A stretch of 35,605 nt of DNA. Origin: an uncultured Bacteroides sp. GTDB taxonomy: Bacteria; Bacteroidota; Bacteroidia; Bacteroidales; Bacteroidaceae. Shown here piece by piece: positions 1-8,366 of the stretch. The notes below the pieces were generated by a model, which made no database searches, was not told where the DNA came from, and worked only from the letters and a program-made list of their open reading frames with translations. Position 1 is the stretch's first letter, and each line of letters starts with the position of its first letter. The stretch covers positions 1-35,605 of the forward strand of contig NZ_CAUFUE010000041.1 in assembly GCF_959029255.1 (NCBI RefSeq). Reading direction: 5' to 3'. Made by a program: the position numbers and the translations under genes.

Positions 1-26
1 TACCCCATCCGAAAGGAAACCCTGCT

Positions 27-41
27 CCGGCGCTACGCCGG
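27..41. other. Short perfect hairpin downstream of glnN
   Basis: CCGGCG and CGCCGG form a perfect 6-bp stem around a 3-nt loop, 8 bp past the glnN stop codon on the minus strand. No U-tract follows on that strand, so it is not a textbook intrinsic terminator. It may still mark or protect the mRNA 3' end. Confidence 0.4.
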
Positions 42-48
42 TAAATTA

Positions 49-2238
49 TCATTTTGTAAACAGCAACTCCCTGTATTTAGGAAGTGGCCATATCTCATCA
101 TCAATTTCCATTTCAAGATTATCAATATGGTCGCGGATACTTTCCAGATACGGGCGTACCGTCTCCTCGTAAGCAAAAGCTCTATCTTTGTAGTTGTCTT
201 TATGATTGGCAACCTTTCGGGCTTCGGTCATATCACGCACCAGCATCTTGATAGCCGTCACTCGCTTGGATATCTCACGTACCAGTTCTATGCGGTCAGC
301 ACTCAGAATTTCATATTCTTCGGGCGAGAATGTTTCACGCAATCCGCGCAGGTTCTCCAGCAGGCGGTTTTGATAGATAACAGCAGTCGGCACAATGTGG
401 TTGATGGCAAGGTCTCCCAATACACGGCTCTCAATCTGCACTTTCATCGTATACTTTTCGAGTTCCACTTCCAAGCGGCATGCTAATTCCGTTTCGTTGA
501 AGATACGTTCGCCGATAAGGACAGAACGAGCCTGATTATCGGTATAACGCATCAAAGCTTCCGGCACATGGCAGATATTAGTAAGGCCACGCTTGGCAGC
601 CTCTTGCTTCCATTGTTCTGAATAACCGTCACCCTCAAAACGGATAGGTTCCGAAGCAATAATAGTCTCTTTGAGTATACGGAAGATAGCTTCATCTTTG
701 CCGACGCCTTCTTCCATCAGTTTCTCGATAGAAGCCTTAAACTCATTGAGTTGGTTAGCCATTGCCGCATTGATGGCAATCATGGCGGCAGCACAGTTCG
801 AAGATGAGCCCGCAGCACGGAATTCAAAACGGTTACCGGTGAAAGCAAACGGAGAAGTACGGTTACGGTCTGTAGTATCCAGCAGGATTTCAGGAATACG
901 TCCTATACCCAGTTTGAGCGTAGTCTTTTCTTCAGCCGTCATCTTGTTGTTGCTCACTTGGCGAGCTATCTCATCAAGGATGGAAGACAACTGTTTACCC
1001 AGAAAGATAGACAGGATGGCGGGAGGTGCTTCGTTGGCGCCCAGACGATGGCTGTTGCCTGCACTCATGATGGAAGCACGTAGTAAATCCTGATTTTTGT
1101 AAACCATCATCAAGGCATTCACCAGGAAAGTGAGGAAAAGCATGTTGCCTTTCGGGTTCTTACCGGGAGCAAAAAGATTAACGCCCGTATCAGTACAGAG
1201 CGACCAGTTATTATGCTTACCCGAACCGTTAACCCCGCTGTATGGCTTTTCGTGTAACAATACCGCGAAGTTGTGTTTGCGGGCGATACGTTTCATCAAG
1301 TCCATTACCAATTGATTGTGGTCATTGGCAAGATTGGCATTTTCAAAAATAGGAGCCAACTCAAATTGGTTGGGGGCAACCTCATTGTGGCGAGTCTTAA
1401 CAGGAATCCCCAACTTATGGCATTCTATTTCCAGCTCTTTCATGAAAGCCGTGACACGCGGGGGGATAGAACCGAAATAATGGTCCTCCAACTGCTGGTC
1501 TTTTGCGGACGAGTGTCCCATCAAAGTACGTCCCGTCAGGCAGAGGTCCGGGCGAGCGTTGTAAAGGGCGGAATCAACTAAAAAGTATTCCTGTTCCCAG
1601 CCTAAATTGGTATAGACACGGGTTACATTCTTATCGAAAAGCTGGCATACGTCCGTCGCCGCCTTGTCCACAGCAGCAAGCGCTTTCAGCAGCGGTGTTT
1701 TGTAGTCGAGCGCCTCACCCGTATAAGAAATGAAAATAGTCGGAATACAAAGAGTAGAGTCAACCACGAAAGCGGGAGAAGAAACATCCCACGCCGTGTA
1801 TCCGCGTGCTTCGAAAGTATTTCGGATACCTCCGTTGGGGAAAGAAGAAGCATCCGGTTCCTGCTGGACGAGCAGTTTGCCCGAGAAACGCTCGATGACA
1901 TCCGTGCCTTCTCCGAATTCGATGAAACCATCATGCTTTTCGGCTGTACCGTCCGTCAGGGGTTGGAACCAATGCGTGTAGTGAGTTACGTTCAGTGATT
2001 TAGCCCAGCTTTTCATACCGTTGGCTATTAAGTCCGCCACTTCCCGGCTGATGGGGGTACCTTTTTCAATAGCATCTGTCACAGCCTTATAGGCTTCTTT
2101 AGGCAGATATTCCTGCATTTTCTTACGGTCAAAAACATGGCTGCCGTAGTAATCGGACAACTTGTTTGAAGGGGTAGTGACTTCAAGAGGGCGCCTATTG
2201 GCAAGCTCTTGTAAAGCAAAAAATCGCATTTTTGACAT
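49..2238 (-). CDS. glnN: Glutamine synthetase type III
   Basis: Makes glutamine from glutamate, ammonia and ATP in the cytoplasm, the main ammonium assimilation step. The 729-residue length fits the large type III class rather than the roughly 450-residue type I enzyme. Glutamine synthetase signatures are visible: a KPYSGVNGSGKHNNWS stretch (nucleotide and glutamate binding region) and NRFEFRAAGSSSNCA further on. I chose the ATG giving MSKMRFFALQELANRR. The 14 codons upstream extend into the promoter (-7 element at 2270-2277), so the longer reading is unlikely. An AGAAGAGA stretch lies just upstream of this start. The gene stands alone and diverges from the DUF5686 gene. A perfect palindrome over its -33 region suggests control at initiation. 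Family assignment is secure. Confidence 0.97.
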   Translation of the reverse strand: MSKMRFFALQELANRRPLEVTTPSNKLSDYYGSHVFDRKKMQEYLPKEAYKAVTDAIEKGTPISREVADLIANGMKSWAKSLNVTHYTHWFQPLTDGTAEKHDGFIEFGEGTDVIERFSGKLLVQQEPDASSFPNGGIRNTFEARGYTAWDVSSPAFVVDSTLCIPTIFISYTGEALDYKTPLLKALAAVDKAATDVCQLFDKNVTRVYTNLGWEQEYFLVDSALYNARPDLCLTGRTLMGHSSAKDQQLEDHYFGSIPPRVTAFMKELEIECHKLGIPVKTRHNEVAPNQFELAPIFENANLANDHNQLVMDLMKRIARKHNFAVLLHEKPYSGVNGSGKHNNWSLCTDTGVNLFAPGKNPKGNMLFLTFLVNALMMVYKNQDLLRASIMSAGNSHRLGANEAPPAILSIFLGKQLSSILDEIARQVSNNKMTAEEKTTLKLGIGRIPEILLDTTDRNRTSPFAFTGNRFEFRAAGSSSNCAAAMIAINAAMANQLNEFKASIEKLMEEGVGKDEAIFRILKETIIASEPIRFEGDGYSEQWKQEAAKRGLTNICHVPEALMRYTDNQARSVLIGERIFNETELACRLEVELEKYTMKVQIESRVLGDLAINHIVPTAVIYQNRLLENLRGLRETFSPEEYEILSADRIELVREISKRVTAIKMLVRDMTEARKVANHKDNYKDRAFAYEETVRPYLESIRDHIDNLEMEIDDEIWPLPKYRELLFTK

Positions 2239-2269
2239 ATTAGTCTCTTCTTTTGTTGATTGATGGGCG

Positions 2270-2277
2270 CAAAAATA
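2270..2277 (-). promoter_or_regulatory. Predicted glnN promoter, -7 element
   Basis: The minus strand reads TATTTTTG, matching the Bacteroidetes -7 consensus TAnnTTTG, about 30 bp upstream of the glnN start codon. With a 19-21 bp spacer, the -33 tetramer falls inside the palindrome at 2294-2316. Confidence 0.6.
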
Positions 2278-2293
2278 CATGTTTTTTCTGAAC

Positions 2294-2316
2294 TACCCCC
2301 TATTTTTTAGGGGGTA
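2294..2316. promoter_or_regulatory. Perfect palindrome over the glnN -33 region, candidate operator
   Basis: TACCCCCTA and TAGGGGGTA are perfect 9-bp arms around a TTTTT centre. A further half-site, TACCCCCTT, lies at 2348-2356 in the same orientation as the left arm, 54 bp away. The position over the predicted -33 element, and the absence of a coding role, suggest a binding site for a regulator of glnN, or of both divergent genes. The regulator is unknown. Confidence 0.5.
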
Positions 2317-2453
2317 TTCTTTGAAATTTTGATGTTTTTTGAGGATGTACCCCCTTGAAAAGGATGCTCTTCTTCTGAAAACGTGTTTTTAAGTGTCTTT
2401 CTCCCTATTGTAAAATGAAGTTGGAAATAATGCGGAGGTAATTACTTTTTTTC

Positions 2454-2461
2454 TATATTTG
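2454..2461 (+). promoter_or_regulatory. Predicted -7 element for the DUF5686 gene
   Basis: TATATTTG matches TAnnTTTG and lies 20 bp upstream of the chosen TTG start. No clear -33 tetramer sits at the usual distance. Confidence 0.45.
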
Positions 2462-2481
2462 TCCCTGTCTATAAGGAGAAA

Positions 2482-4731
2482 TTGCGGTTGAAACATTTGA
2501 TATGTATATGGGTAGCGTTTTGTTTCTTACTTTCGGGTTTTCAGAAGGTAAGGGCTACGTCTGTCCCCGAGTCATACGCCGCACAAAGGGCATTCGCCGA
2601 TTCCATCATGGACAAGGTAATCTTCTTCGCTCCTTTCTATGAGCGTATTATTGATGATTACCGGGCGGAACTCTACATCAAAGGTTGGGTGAACATACGC
2701 AAAAAGAACCATCTTATCCGTTTTATTCCTTCCATGTTCCGTATCAAGAAAGGCGTAAGGGAATATATGATGGAAACCTACAGCGACCTGCATTTCACCG
2801 CTCCCAATATCTACGACCAGAAAGTAAAAGCGAGTGTCGGCACTTCTTCCGAATTCTGGGAATGGGATGGGCGCTTGCCCGAATACTTTCATATCAATAT
2901 ATATTCTTCTACCTTATTATATGATAAACTGCTTTCTCCACTGGCTTCCAATGCCAAGAAATACTATACCTACTATGTAGACTCCATTATGGGAGAGGCG
3001 CACAAACGTCAGTACCGCATTCGTTTTATGCCGAAAAGTAAAAGCTTCCAGCTAGTAGGCGGTTATATGGTTGTAAGCGATAATGTGTGGAGCATACGTG
3101 AGATACGCTTTGCGGGACGCAATGAAATGCTTCGTTTCAATAATCTGGTGCGTATGGGGGAAGTGGGAGCCATCGACGAATTTCTTCCTAAACATTATAA
3201 TATAGATGCGACCTTCCGTTTCTTTGGAAATGTGATAGATGGTAGCTATATGGCGGTGCTCGATTATAAAGACATTCATCAGCACGACCCTTCCAGCATT
3301 AGGAAAAAGGAAAACAAGAAGAGCCATTACGATTTGTCCGATTCCTACACGTTGCGTTGCGATACGAATGCCTTCCGGCGCGATACCGCTTCTTTCAATT
3401 TATTGCGTCCTGTTCCGCTTTCTCCGCATGAGGATACTTTGTACGAAGACTTCTTCTTGCGGCGTGACACCCTTCTTTATAAAAAGAAGCCGAAGAACAA
3501 GCGGCTTGAGTTTTGGGGAGAGATTGGCGATGCGTTGATTAGCCGCTATACGGTAGACCTTGCCAAGATGGGAAGTGTGCGTTGTTCTCCGCTCATCAAT
3601 CCGCTTTTGCTGAGCTATAGCGGCAGTAACGGTTTTTCTTACCGCCAGGAGTTCAAGTACAACCGTATATTCACGGGCGACCGCCTGCTCCGTATCGTTC
3701 CTAAATTAGGTTATAATTTTAAGCGGAAAGAGTTCTACTGGTCTATCAATTCCGATTTTGATTATTGGCCTCGTAAACGTGCTGCCCTGCACGTCAGTGT
3801 GGGCAACGGTAACCGTATCTATAGCAGTGATGTGCTGGATGATTTGAAAGCCATACCGGACAGCATCTTTGACTTCGACCAGATTCATCTGGATTATTTT
3901 AAGGATTTATATTTGCAGATACGTCATAGCTGGGAAATCGTGAATGGCCTGACTTTGGATATCGGGCTCTCCATGCACAGGCGTACCGAGGTGGAGCGTT
4001 CCAAGTTCGTAATCGTTTTCCCGGACATGCCGAATGTTGTTTCTGCAAATACTTCTCCCGTCTATCCGAACTTTGACCCTGATATCCTGAAGAAGTTCCG
4101 CCATACTTATAACAGTTTTGCCCCCCGTGTACGCCTCACTTGGACTCCCGGGCAGTATTATTATATGAATGGTGACCGCAAAGTTAATCTCTATTCCAAG
4201 TACCCTACGATTTCGGTAGACTGGGAACGTGGTATCAGTGGCATTCTTAATAGTACAGGAAAGTATGAACGGATTGAAGTTGATTTTCAGCATAATGTGC
4301 CTTTGGGATTGATGCGTGACCTCTACTTCCGCTTGGGGTGGGGAGCATTCACCAATCAAAAGGAACTTTATTTCGTGGACTTTGCCAACCTTGCCCGTTC
4401 CAATCTGCCCGTAGGCTGGAATGATGAAATCGGCGGAGTATTCCAATTGCTCGACGGACGTTGGTATAACTCTTCCCGTAAGTACGTTCGCGGGCATGTC
4501 ACCTACGAGGCTCCGTTCCTGCTGCTCCGGCATTTGAAGAAATACACCCAATATGTATTGAATGAGCGGCTTTATCTCAATGCATTGGTTGTCCCCCACT
4601 TAAATCCTTATCTGGAAGTGGGTTATGGCATTGGTACGCATGTCTTTGATTTCGGAGTGTTTGCCAGTTTCGCTAATTGGAAGTATCAGGAAGTGGGCGT
4701 CAAGTTTACTTTTGAACTCTTTAACCGATAA
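2482..4731 (+). CDS. DUF5686-family outer-membrane protein
   Basis: The 749-residue protein has an N-terminal signal peptide (hydrophobic residues about 5-25). A DUF5686-type N-terminal region follows (residues about 35-110, including YIKGWVNIRKKN). The long C-terminal part is rich in alternating aromatic strands and ends in FTFELFNR, as in outer-membrane beta-barrels. DUF5686 proteins of Bacteroidetes often carry a CarboxypepD_reg-like domain at the N-terminus; it is absent here, so this is the short form. The start is TTG, chosen because AGGAGA lies 4 nt upstream and no ATG precedes the signal sequence. The gene is monocistronic, with its own -7 element. No biochemical function is established to my knowledge; I infer an envelope structural or transport role. 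Confidence 0.8.
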   Translation: MRLKHLICIWVAFCFLLSGFQKVRATSVPESYAAQRAFADSIMDKVIFFAPFYERIIDDYRAELYIKGWVNIRKKNHLIRFIPSMFRIKKGVREYMMETYSDLHFTAPNIYDQKVKASVGTSSEFWEWDGRLPEYFHINIYSSTLLYDKLLSPLASNAKKYYTYYVDSIMGEAHKRQYRIRFMPKSKSFQLVGGYMVVSDNVWSIREIRFAGRNEMLRFNNLVRMGEVGAIDEFLPKHYNIDATFRFFGNVIDGSYMAVLDYKDIHQHDPSSIRKKENKKSHYDLSDSYTLRCDTNAFRRDTASFNLLRPVPLSPHEDTLYEDFFLRRDTLLYKKKPKNKRLEFWGEIGDALISRYTVDLAKMGSVRCSPLINPLLLSYSGSNGFSYRQEFKYNRIFTGDRLLRIVPKLGYNFKRKEFYWSINSDFDYWPRKRAALHVSVGNGNRIYSSDVLDDLKAIPDSIFDFDQIHLDYFKDLYLQIRHSWEIVNGLTLDIGLSMHRRTEVERSKFVIVFPDMPNVVSANTSPVYPNFDPDILKKFRHTYNSFAPRVRLTWTPGQYYYMNGDRKVNLYSKYPTISVDWERGISGILNSTGKYERIEVDFQHNVPLGLMRDLYFRLGWGAFTNQKELYFVDFANLARSNLPVGWNDEIGGVFQLLDGRWYNSSRKYVRGHVTYEAPFLLLRHLKKYTQYVLNERLYLNALVVPHLNPYLEVGYGIGTHVFDFGVFASFANWKYQEVGVKFTFELFNR

Positions 4732-4769
4732 GTATCAATCATTATCAGGAAAGTATAGTGCCATGCGTT

Positions 4770-4853
4770 GTGCCACCTTATTGGCACAACAATGCCAATG
4801 AAGTGGCACGACGATGCCAATACGGTGGCACGGCTGTGCCAATATAGTGGCAC
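4770..4853. repeat. Four 22-bp palindromic repeats built from alternating 11-bp half-sites
   Basis: TGCCA occurs at 4771, 4793, 4815 and 4837. Its inverse TGGCA occurs at 4782, 4804, 4826 and 4848. Half-sites are therefore exactly 11 bp apart and alternate in orientation, giving four 22-bp units with 16-bp palindromes whose 6-bp centres differ. Longer hairpins can also form between neighbouring units, for example ATTGGCA with TGCCAAT at 4780-4799 and TGGCAC with GTGCCA at 4826-4841. The array fills the 125-bp gap between two convergent genes. It probably provides the transcript 3' ends, since no U-tract hairpin is present there. Confidence 0.9.
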
Positions 4854-4856
4854 AAA

Positions 4857-5297
4857 CTACCAACAATAATCTTCCACGTAAGCGTCAAACTTCAGTGAAT
4901 CGTTCGCGCCGTATTCTTTGAAAATAGCCAATACTTTCTGCTGTTCATCGGGAGAGAGCAAGCGTTCTCCTTTTCGTATACGGTAGTAAGTCCTTCTGCT
5001 GAATAGATTTATCAGGCGGGCAATGACGTATTTAGTCTGTTTGTTCGGTAAATTCCCTAAGATATTGACGAAGCCTTTAGCGAATTGTACTTTGACTGAA
5101 CTGCGATAATAAGCGCAGTCACCCTGCTGCGAAGCGATGCGTTCAGGGCTGACGATAACCCAGAAGTCGGATGGTTTTGTAGTGTATTGTTCCACCAGTT
5201 GGCGTAAGCAACTGGATGCCAGCGGGCATTCGCGGTTGAGGCACATCGGATAGTCGGTGGGAACATTGGTCGGATTGAAATTAGTTGTTTCTGCCAT
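4857..5297 (-). CDS. DUF6078-like small cytoplasmic protein
   Basis: A 146-residue protein with no signal peptide or membrane segment. The N-terminal third has a cysteine cluster (CLNRECPLASSCLRQL, residues about 19-34, and a later GDCAYYR) that could bind a metal. The remainder is basic and helical, including a segment YVIARLINLFSRRTYYRIRKGERLLSP that resembles a helix-turn-helix-like region. The overall pattern matches what I remember as DUF6078 of Bacteroidetes, a family without known function. Its stop codon lies 4 bp from the end of the palindromic repeat array. The family name is from memory; the coding call itself is firm. Confidence 0.7.
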   Translation of the reverse strand: MAETTNFNPTNVPTDYPMCLNRECPLASSCLRQLVEQYTTKPSDFWVIVSPERIASQQGDCAYYRSSVKVQFAKGFVNILGNLPNKQTKYVIARLINLFSRRTYYRIRKGERLLSPDEQQKVLAIFKEYGANDSLKFDAYVEDYCW

Positions 5298-5392
5298 GAT
5301 TTTTAATTTTATAAATTGTGTAAAAGTAATATTTCTTTTTGGGTATTCGTATATTATTTGTACCGGAATTCTATTAGAGTTGTCTATTTTCG

Positions 5393-5400
5393 TACCTTTG
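5393..5400 (+). promoter_or_regulatory. Predicted -7 element for the type II pantothenate kinase gene
   Basis: TACCTTTG matches TAnnTTTG, 22 bp upstream of the ATG. A -33 TTTG is not found at the usual distance. Confidence 0.5.
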
Positions 5401-5422
5401 CCGCAAATACTAAAGATTAGTT

Positions 5423-6253
5423 ATGGGAATTGTAATCGGTATAGATGTAGGTGGCAGTACTACAAAAATAGTGGGCATCAATGAGGGACGGATTGAGTCT
5501 CCGATGTTTATCACGGCTACCGACCCGGTGACTTCTTTGTTCGGAGCATTCGGGAAATACATATATGATAAAGGTATCAACCTGTCTGATGTGGAGCAGG
5601 TGATGCTGACCGGTGTGGGCAGTGCTTTTATAGACAGTCCGCTCTACGGGCTTCCTACCCGTAAGGCGGATGAGTTCATAGCCAATGCTTTGGGAGCACG
5701 CCATGCTATGGATATAGACCGGCTGATAGTGGTCAGTATGGGAACGGGAACTTCGTTCGTGCGTGTTGATGGCGATGAAATTCAGCATATTGGCGGTATG
5801 GGTATCGGCGGAGGAACGTTACAAGGACTTTCGCGGTTGTTGCTGAAAACGCATGATATTCATCAGGTGGCGGAATTGGCTTCCCGAGGGGATGTGACCC
5901 GTGTAAACTTGCAGATTGGAGATATCTGTAACAAAGCCTTGCCCGACTTGCCTGTCAATGCTACCGCTTCCTTGTTTGGAAAAGCGGACAGCAATGCTTC
6001 CCAGGAAGATATTGCGTGCGGAGTTATTTATATGGTATTGCAAACCATCGGTGGAGCAGCGGTACTCGCCGCATTGAATAGTCCTATTAAAGATTTTGTT
6101 TTAATCGGTAACCTGGCTCAGTTGCCCCAATGCAGAGAAGTCTTTCCTAAGATGGAAGATATTTATCACGTCCGCTTTCATATTCCTCTTTATGCCGAGT
6201 ATCGCACTGCGATAGGCGCAGCGTTGGCATATATAAATAAGGTGGAAAAGTGA
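5423..6253 (+). CDS. coaW: Type II pantothenate kinase
   Basis: Phosphorylates pantothenate with ATP, the first step of coenzyme A synthesis. The 276-residue length and the N-terminal GIDVGGSTTKIVGI phosphate-binding loop place it in the ASKHA-fold type II class (the staphylococcal and eukaryotic kind). A second nucleotide-binding motif, VSMGTGTSFV, lies near residue 110, and a glycine-rich GGMGIGGGTLQGL follows near 130. The gene has its own promoter and is followed 24 bp later by the -33 element of rpsA, so it is a single-gene unit. A type III pantothenate kinase (coaX) is also present in this window, which makes this one at least partly redundant. Bacterial type II enzymes such as the S. 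aureus one are known to resist CoA feedback; whether this one does is inference. Confidence 0.92.
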   Translation: MGIVIGIDVGGSTTKIVGINEGRIESPMFITATDPVTSLFGAFGKYIYDKGINLSDVEQVMLTGVGSAFIDSPLYGLPTRKADEFIANALGARHAMDIDRLIVVSMGTGTSFVRVDGDEIQHIGGMGIGGGTLQGLSRLLLKTHDIHQVAELASRGDVTRVNLQIGDICNKALPDLPVNATASLFGKADSNASQEDIACGVIYMVLQTIGGAAVLAALNSPIKDFVLIGNLAQLPQCREVFPKMEDIYHVRFHIPLYAEYRTAIGAALAYINKVEK

Positions 6254-6276
6254 TAATGTGATATTTCAGTGATTAT

Positions 6277-6307
6277 TTTGTCATTCAAGAAAATACTTCT
6301 ATCTTTG
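6277..6307 (+). promoter_or_regulatory. Strong consensus promoter of rpsA
   Basis: TTTG at 6277-6280 and TATCTTTG at 6300-6307 are separated by 19 bp, an essentially perfect Bacteroidetes primary-sigma promoter. It gives an AT-rich 5' leader of about 60 nt with no Shine-Dalgarno sequence before the rpsA ATG. Confidence 0.85.
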
Positions 6308-6373
6308 CGCCCGATTTAATATGAGTAAACATAAAGTCTCACTTAATTAACGAGTTAAACAATTTATTTATTA

Positions 6374-8170
6374 ATGGAAAATTTAAAGAATGTTGCTCCC
6401 ATTGAAGATTTCAACTGGGATGCTTACGAAAACGGCGAATCAGTAGCCAGTGCAAGCCACGAAGAACTGGAACAAGCGTATGACAACACGCTGAACAAAG
6501 TTAACGACCGCGAGGTAGTTGACGGAACCGTAATCGCAATGAACAAGCGTGAAGTAGTTGTGAACATCGGTTATAAATCAGACGGTATCATTCCTTTGAA
6601 TGAATTCCGCTACAATCCTGATTTGAAAATTGGTGATACTGTAGAAGTATACATCGAAAACCAGGAAGACAAAAAAGGACAGTTGGTTCTGTCTCACCGC
6701 AAAGCTCGTGCTACCCGTTCTTGGGATCGCGTGAACGCTGCTTTGGAAAACGAAGAAATTATCAAGGGTTACATCAAGTGCCGCACCAAGGGTGGTATGA
6801 TTGTAGACGTATTCGGTATCGAAGCTTTCTTGCCGGGTTCTCAAATCGACGTGAAGCCTATCCGCGACTACGATGTATTCGTTGGCAAAACTATGGAATT
6901 CAAGGTTGTTAAGATTAACCAGGAATTCAAGAATGTGGTTGTTTCTCACAAGGCTCTTATCGAGGCTGAATTGGAACAACAGAAGAAAGAAATCATCGGT
7001 AAACTCGAAAAAGGACAAGTCCTCGAAGGTACCGTTAAGAATATCACATCATACGGTGTATTTATCGACCTGGGTGGCGTAGACGGTTTGATTCACATCA
7101 CCGACCTTTCTTGGGGCCGCGTTAGCGATCCGAAAGAAGTGGTTGAACTCGACCAGAAGCTCAACGTTGTTATCCTTGACTTCGACGATGAGAAGAAGCG
7201 TATCGCTCTTGGTTTGAAACAACTTACTCCTCATCCTTGGGATGCTCTTGATCCTAACTTGAAGGTAGGCGACCACGTAAATGGTAAAGTAGTCGTTATG
7301 GCTGACTACGGAGCATTCATCGAAATTGCTGCCGGTGTTGAAGGTTTGATTCACGTATCTGAAATGTCTTGGAGCCAGCACTTGCGTTCTGCACAAGACT
7401 TTATGAAGGTGGGTGACGAAGTTGAAGCTGTAGTGTTGACTTTGGACCGCGAAGAACGTAAGATGTCTCTCGGTATCAAACAACTGAAGGCTGATCCTTG
7501 GGAAACTATCGAAGAAAAATATCCTATCGGTTCTAAGCACACAGCTAAGGTGCGTAACTTCACTAACTTCGGTGTATTCGTAGAAATCGAAGAAGGTGTT
7601 GACGGCCTGATTCATATCTCTGACCTGTCTTGGACGAAGAAAGTTAAACATCCTTCTGAATTCACTCAGATTGGTGCAGACATCGACGTACAGGTACTGG
7701 AAATCGACAAAGAAAACCGTCGTTTGAGCCTTGGTCACAAGCAACTCGAAGAAAATCCTTGGGATGTATTCGAAACTGTATTTACAGTAGGTTCAGTACA
7801 CGAAGGTACTATCATCGAAATGCTGGATAAGGGTGCTGTAGTTGCTCTGCCATACGGCGTTGAAGGTTTTGCTACTCCGAAACACCTCGTTAAGGAAGAT
7901 GGTTCACAAGCTCAGTTGGATGAGAAACTTGAATTCAAGGTTATCGAATTCAACAAGGATGCTAAGCGCATCATACTTTCTCACAGCCGTATCTTTGAAG
8001 ATGTTGCTAAGGCAGAAGAAAGAGCTGAAAAGAAGGCTTCTAAGAAGTCAACCGGTAGCAAGAGAGAAGAAACTGCTTCTTCAATCCAGAATCAGGCTGC
8101 TTCTACTACTTTGGGTGATATCGATGCTTTGGCTGCTCTGAAAGAACAGATGGAAGCTGGAAAGAAGTAA
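6374..8170 (+). CDS. rpsA: 30S ribosomal protein S1
   Basis: An mRNA-binding ribosomal protein used in translation initiation. The 598 residues hold six S1-type OB-fold repeats, starting at about residues 47, 132, 216, 303, 390 and 475. Each has the typical GxVxxxxxxGxxVxxxxGxxGxxxxSxxS pattern; examples are SYGVFIDLGGVDGLIHITDLSW and the later NFGVFVEIEEGVDGLIHISDLSW region. A low-complexity lysine- and glutamate-rich tail follows (residues about 545-598). Codon use is strongly biased to the set typical of highly expressed genes. It has its own consensus promoter and a strong terminator at 8196-8226, so it is monocistronic. The leader lacks a Shine-Dalgarno motif, as is common for Bacteroidetes genes. 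Confidence 0.98.
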   Translation: MENLKNVAPIEDFNWDAYENGESVASASHEELEQAYDNTLNKVNDREVVDGTVIAMNKREVVVNIGYKSDGIIPLNEFRYNPDLKIGDTVEVYIENQEDKKGQLVLSHRKARATRSWDRVNAALENEEIIKGYIKCRTKGGMIVDVFGIEAFLPGSQIDVKPIRDYDVFVGKTMEFKVVKINQEFKNVVVSHKALIEAELEQQKKEIIGKLEKGQVLEGTVKNITSYGVFIDLGGVDGLIHITDLSWGRVSDPKEVVELDQKLNVVILDFDDEKKRIALGLKQLTPHPWDALDPNLKVGDHVNGKVVVMADYGAFIEIAAGVEGLIHVSEMSWSQHLRSAQDFMKVGDEVEAVVLTLDREERKMSLGIKQLKADPWETIEEKYPIGSKHTAKVRNFTNFGVFVEIEEGVDGLIHISDLSWTKKVKHPSEFTQIGADIDVQVLEIDKENRRLSLGHKQLEENPWDVFETVFTVGSVHEGTIIEMLDKGAVVALPYGVEGFATPKHLVKEDGSQAQLDEKLEFKVIEFNKDAKRIILSHSRIFEDVAKAEERAEKKASKKSTGSKREETASSIQNQAASTTLGDIDALAALKEQMEAGKK

Positions 8171-8195
8171 TTACTTCTATATATAAATAAGGTAA

Positions 8196-8226
8196 GGGCG
8201 CTTGTATAAAACAAGCGCTCTTTCTG
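8196..8226 (+). terminator. Intrinsic terminator of rpsA
   Basis: GGGCGCTTGT and ACAAGCGCTC (8196-8205 and 8211-8220) form a 10-bp stem with a G-T wobble around ATAAA. TTTCTGTTTC follows. Confidence 0.85.
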
Positions 8227-8281
8227 TTTCTTTATGTCAATAGAATTTTATGGAATAGGGCAAGTTTTTTTATTTTATGCC

Positions 8282-8289
8282 TATCTTTG
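8282..8289 (+). promoter_or_regulatory. Predicted -7 element for the two-domain lipoprotein gene
   Basis: TATCTTTG matches TAnnTTTG; the ATG is 77 bp downstream. It follows the rpsA terminator, so the lipoprotein gene and probably rnz start here. Confidence 0.55.
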
Positions 8290-8366
8290 CAATGAAAGAA
8301 ATGGTTGCGGAAACTTCTGTTACTGTTCTTAGGAAAAATAAATCAATAATTTAATTTTAATTTACT

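Noticed and set aside
27..41. Classical terminator for glnN
   Set aside because: The stem is short and no U-tract follows on the minus strand, so it was listed only as a hairpin.
3907..4599. Long antisense open frame inside the DUF5686 gene
   Set aside because: Its product has no recognisable domain or signal. The opposite strand encodes a convincing outer-membrane protein throughout.
4770..4853. CRISPR or insertion-sequence terminal repeats
   Set aside because: The 22-bp units leave only 6-bp spacers, and there is no transposase or target-site duplication.
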